DNA of 42,005 nt from Gemmatimonadota bacterium (GTDB lineage Bacteria; Gemmatimonadota; Gemmatimonadetes; Gemmatimonadales; GWC2-71-9). This document shows, piece after piece, positions 39,593 through 42,005 of this stretch. Every line of letters begins with the position of its first letter. Position 1 is the stretch's first letter. Below the pieces are notes generated by a model that did not search any database, was not told the DNA's origin, and saw only the letters and a list, made by a program, of their open reading frames with translations. The position numbers and the translations under genes were made by a program. The DNA is taken from the NCBI GenBank assembly GCA_016794805.1, contig JAEUJI010000078.1, positions 1 to 42,005 of the forward strand. Direction: 5' to 3'.

Positions 39593-40135
39593 GACCCTCC
39601 GCTTCCCGCTGGGTCCCGAGGCCGGGAACTTCACGGCGGACGAACGGTACTACCAGCATTACCGGTGGGGCCGCAACAGTCGGGAATCCCCTTTCCGACC
39701 GATAACAAGCCCGCTTCAATCATCCACATAGTGTCCCACCGCTGCCCTGGCTTGCCGGGGTGTTGTGGTGCACCAATGTGAGGATTGCCGTGGGATTTTC
39801 CCCTGACAGGCTCACCTCGTCTGGTCGTCGAGGCGCTCGTCGCCATTGTGGCGGCCGCGCAGCTGGCTGGCGTGGATATAATTGGCGGGTCCGGCATGTG
39901 TTCCAGAATGGAACCAACGGGCGTGCCGGGGAACGGTTGAGCAGGTAGGAGGAGCGGCCATCCGGGGAGAGGATCCCCGAATGGCCGTCGGTGGTTCTGG
40001 CAGGACGCAGGTGCTGGACCTGTCTCGGGGCAGGCTGGGACACGATCGCGAACGCCGGCGCGATCGCCCCAGTCGCACTCCGCGCAGTCAGCAGCCTTCG
40101 CGGGCTGCTGTCACCCTTCATCATGAGGTCATCTT
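39593..40135 (+). promoter_or_regulatory. Long structured leader region of xoxF
   Basis: About 540 bases with no convincing gene. It contains several hairpins: CGGTA/TACCG (around 39644-39663), CCCTGGC/GCCGGGG (39745-39760), a 12-bp stem with one mismatch (CGGCCAT...ATGGCCG, 39955-39987), and CAGCAGCC/GGCTGCTG (40089-40110). A second -10-like TATAAT lies at 39877-39882, and an AGGAGG at 39947-39952 has no start codon at usual distance. GAGG at 40125-40128 precedes the xoxF ATG. I could not assign a known riboswitch class. Confidence 0.5.
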
Positions 40136-41956
40136 ATGAACCGTATTACCCGCAGGATGTTGTCTGGCGGGCTGCTCGCGGGGCTGTCGCTGCTCGCGGT
40201 GTCGGCCCATGCCCAGGCGCGTTCGGGGGCGTGGACGCGGAACGCCCCGGATGGCGACTGGCAGATGCCCGGCCGGGACTATAGCGCGCAGCGCTTCAGC
40301 CCGCTGGCCCAGATCAACACGTCGAACGTCGCCAACCTCAAGGCTGCGTGGACGTTCTCGACGGGTACGCTGCGCGGCCATGAGGGCACGCCCCTCGTCG
40401 TCGGCAACGTGATGTTTGTGCACACGTCCTTCCCGAACATCGTGTACGCGCTCGACCTCTCCAAGGAAGGCGCGCCGCAGATCTGGAAGTACGTGCCGAA
40501 CCAGTCGCCCGATGCGATCCCGATCGCCTGCTGCGACCTCGTGAACCGCGGCACCGCGTATCACCAGAGCGGCAAGATCTACATCAACGCGCTGCAGGGC
40601 GACCTCATCGCGCTCGATGCCAAGACCGGCAAGGAGCTGTGGAAGGTCCGTCACCCCGAGCGGTCCGCTTCGCAGGTCGAGGCCCAGACCTACAAGGATG
40701 GCGCGACCATCACCGTGGCCCCGATCGTGATCAAGGACATCGTCATCACCGGCATCTCGGGTGGTGAGTTCGGCGTCCGTGGCCGCGTCTCGGCGTTCGA
40801 TGCCAACACCGGCAAGCACATGTGGACCGGGTACTCCACCGGCCCGGACAGCGAAATCCTGCTCTCCGGCGACATGAACGCCAACTATCCGTCCCACAAG
40901 GGCAAGGATCTCGGCGTCACCACCTGGCAGGGCGATGAGTGGAAGAAGGGCGGCGGCACCACCTGGGGCTGGTACACCTATGACCCCGAGCTGAACCTCT
41001 TCTACTACAGCACCGGCAACCCGGGCTCGTGGAACCCCGACCAGCGTCCTGGCGACAACAAGTGGTCCATGACCATTTTCGCCCGGAACCCGGACAACGG
41101 TCAGGTGAAGTGGGGTTACCAGATGACCCCGCACGATGAGTGGGACTACGACGGCGTCAACGAGAACATCCTGTTCGAGAAGGGCGGCCAGAAGCTGCTG
41201 GCCCACTTCGACCGCAACGGGTTCGCCTACACCGTGGACCGGACGAACGGCAAGGTGCTCGTCGGCAAGCACTACGGCCCGGTCAACTGGGCCAAGGAGT
41301 CGATCGACCTCGCGACCGGCCTCCCGATCCGCGATCCGCGCTACGGCACCACCTCGAAGAAGAACACCGAGGGGATCTGCCCGGCCGCGATCGGCTTCAA
41401 GGATCAGCAGCCCGCCGCGTACTCCCCGATCACCGGCCTCTTCTACGTCCCCGCGAACCACATCTGCATGGACTACGAGGGCGTCGAGGTCAAGTACACC
41501 CGCGGTCAGCCGTACGTCGGCGCGATCGTGCGGATGTTCCCCGGCCCGGGCGGCCACCGCGGCCGCTTCTTCGCCTGGGATCCGATGGCCGGCAAGGTCG
41601 TCTGGGATCTGAAGGAAAACCTCGCGGCCTACGGCGGCGCGCTGACCACCGCCGGTGGCCTGGCCTTCTACGGCACCATGGAAGGCTGGCTCAAGGCCGT
41701 GGACCAGAAGACCGGCAAGCTGCTGTGGAAGTTCAAGACCCCGTCGGGCATCATCGGCAACCCCGGCACCTACCGTGGTCCGGACGGCAAGCAGTACGTG
41801 CACGTGCTGTCGGGCATCGGTGGCTGGGCGGGCATCGGCGTCGCCGCGGGTATCGGCGCTGAGGATCCGACCGCGGGCCTGGGCGCGCTGGGTGCGTTCG
41901 GCGATGCGGGCCAGTTCTCGACTCAGGGCGGTGTCCTGAGCGTGTTCGGGCTGTAA
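40136..41956 (+). CDS. xoxF: Lanthanide-type PQQ-dependent methanol dehydrogenase (XoxF)
   Basis: A 606-residue periplasmic quinoprotein that oxidises methanol to formaldehyde. Residues 1-26 are a signal peptide (MNRITRRMLSGGLLAGLSLL, then AVSAHA-Q). The eight-bladed propeller shows W-motifs such as LDAKTGKELWK, FDANTGKHMWT and VDQKTGKLLWK. The vicinal disulfide is Cys132-Cys133 (PIACCDLV). Metal ligands are Glu211 (GGEFGVRG) and Asn295 (STGNPG), the catalytic Asp is Asp337, and Asp339 follows in HDEWDYDGVNE. This extra Asp is the mark of lanthanide-dependent XoxF; calcium MxaF has Ala there. The Fae route for its product is encoded just upstream. xoxG and xoxJ, often next, would lie beyond the window. 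Clade not assigned. Confidence 0.95.
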   Translation: MNRITRRMLSGGLLAGLSLLAVSAHAQARSGAWTRNAPDGDWQMPGRDYSAQRFSPLAQINTSNVANLKAAWTFSTGTLRGHEGTPLVVGNVMFVHTSFPNIVYALDLSKEGAPQIWKYVPNQSPDAIPIACCDLVNRGTAYHQSGKIYINALQGDLIALDAKTGKELWKVRHPERSASQVEAQTYKDGATITVAPIVIKDIVITGISGGEFGVRGRVSAFDANTGKHMWTGYSTGPDSEILLSGDMNANYPSHKGKDLGVTTWQGDEWKKGGGTTWGWYTYDPELNLFYYSTGNPGSWNPDQRPGDNKWSMTIFARNPDNGQVKWGYQMTPHDEWDYDGVNENILFEKGGQKLLAHFDRNGFAYTVDRTNGKVLVGKHYGPVNWAKESIDLATGLPIRDPRYGTTSKKNTEGICPAAIGFKDQQPAAYSPITGLFYVPANHICMDYEGVEVKYTRGQPYVGAIVRMFPGPGGHRGRFFAWDPMAGKVVWDLKENLAAYGGALTTAGGLAFYGTMEGWLKAVDQKTGKLLWKFKTPSGIIGNPGTYRGPDGKQYVHVLSGIGGWAGIGVAAGIGAEDPTAGLGALGAFGDAGQFSTQGGVLSVFGL

Positions 41957-41971
41957 CCTCCCCCCGGCCGG

Positions 41972-41989
41972 CCGGGCCCTCGGGCCCGG
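41972..41989 (+). terminator. Hairpin after xoxF
   Basis: CCGGGCCC (41972-41979) and GGGCCCGG (41982-41989) form a perfect stem around TC (inner pairs must open to give a workable loop). It begins 16 bases after the stop codon, near the window end. No T-run, so termination is only suggested. Confidence 0.5.
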
Positions 41990-42005
41990 TCCGGTCGTGG
42001 AGGAC

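Noticed and set aside
39593-39720. Possible cobalamin riboswitch (CCGGGAA and GCCGCAACAGT segments)
   Set aside because: Some words resemble the cobalamin core, but the GGTG...ATCC element and the normal order of core boxes are missing. I could not build the expected fold on either strand.
39981-40139. 52-codon reading frame ending with an ATGA overlap on xoxF
   Set aside because: It is Arg/Ser/Pro-rich without domain features, looks like random GC-rich reading, and crosses several hairpins. A leader peptide is possible but not supported.
1-42005. CRISPR arrays, tRNA or rRNA genes, and insertion sequences
   Set aside because: I saw no regularly spaced repeats, no tRNA- or rRNA-like segments and no transposase reading frame on either strand.

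Overview
The window is very GC-rich (roughly 70 %), with tightly packed genes, many 4-base ATGA overlaps and many secreted enzymes. It carries an almost complete toolkit for growth on methanol through tetrahydromethanopterin (H4MPT) and methanofuran. Gene content and style (DUF4402 fimbriae, S9/M20/CocE secreted hydrolases, lanthanide-type XoxF) best suit a soil-type Gemmatimonadota genome. That placement is inferred from gene content; Methylomirabilota/Rokubacteria-like or other GC-rich methylotrophs cannot be excluded.

Layout. 1-4892 (minus strand): a truncated secreted protein, a small PAS/Fis-type HTH protein, an EamA transporter and a DEAH-type helicase. 4904-5004: two copies of a short palindromic repeat. 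5035-10048: a chaperone-usher type fimbrial locus with two DUF4402 subunits, a chaperone and an usher, plus a small secreted protein on the other strand. 10193-10699: a secreted protein with a Tyr/Arg/Asp-rich tail behind a sigma-54-like promoter. 11085-39583: the C1 island, containing fae, mtdB, fhcBADC and mch (formaldehyde to formate), cofactor genes (mfnB, mfnD-, mfnE- and mfnF-like, mptG, pabA, pabB, PTPS, PCD-like, DHPS-like, RimK-like and CitG-like), conserved accessory genes (DUF1464, HisA-like, DUF447, ATP-grasp, SDR), and a few passengers (tandem EthD lipoprotein, M20, CocE and S9 hydrolases). 39564-41956: a near-consensus promoter, an unusually long structured leader and xoxF.

How the genes fit together. 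XoxF oxidises methanol to formaldehyde in the periplasm using PQQ and a lanthanide. Fae condenses formaldehyde with H4MPT, MtdB oxidises methylene-H4MPT, Mch hydrolyses methenyl-H4MPT, and the Fhc complex moves the formyl group to methanofuran and releases formate. The remaining genes mostly build the two cofactors. Not seen here, so expected elsewhere if the pathway works: a GTP cyclohydrolase, mfnC-type aminotransferase, PQQ synthesis, xoxG/xoxJ and formate dehydrogenase.

The most interesting points are the approximately 540-base structured leader of xoxF, the CitG-like gene as a candidate for the unassigned second ribosyl transfer of H4MPT, the PTPS with a combined Cys-Glu active-site motif, an SDR lacking both usual catalytic residues, and an 8-base tandem repeat at the start of the DHPS-like gene.
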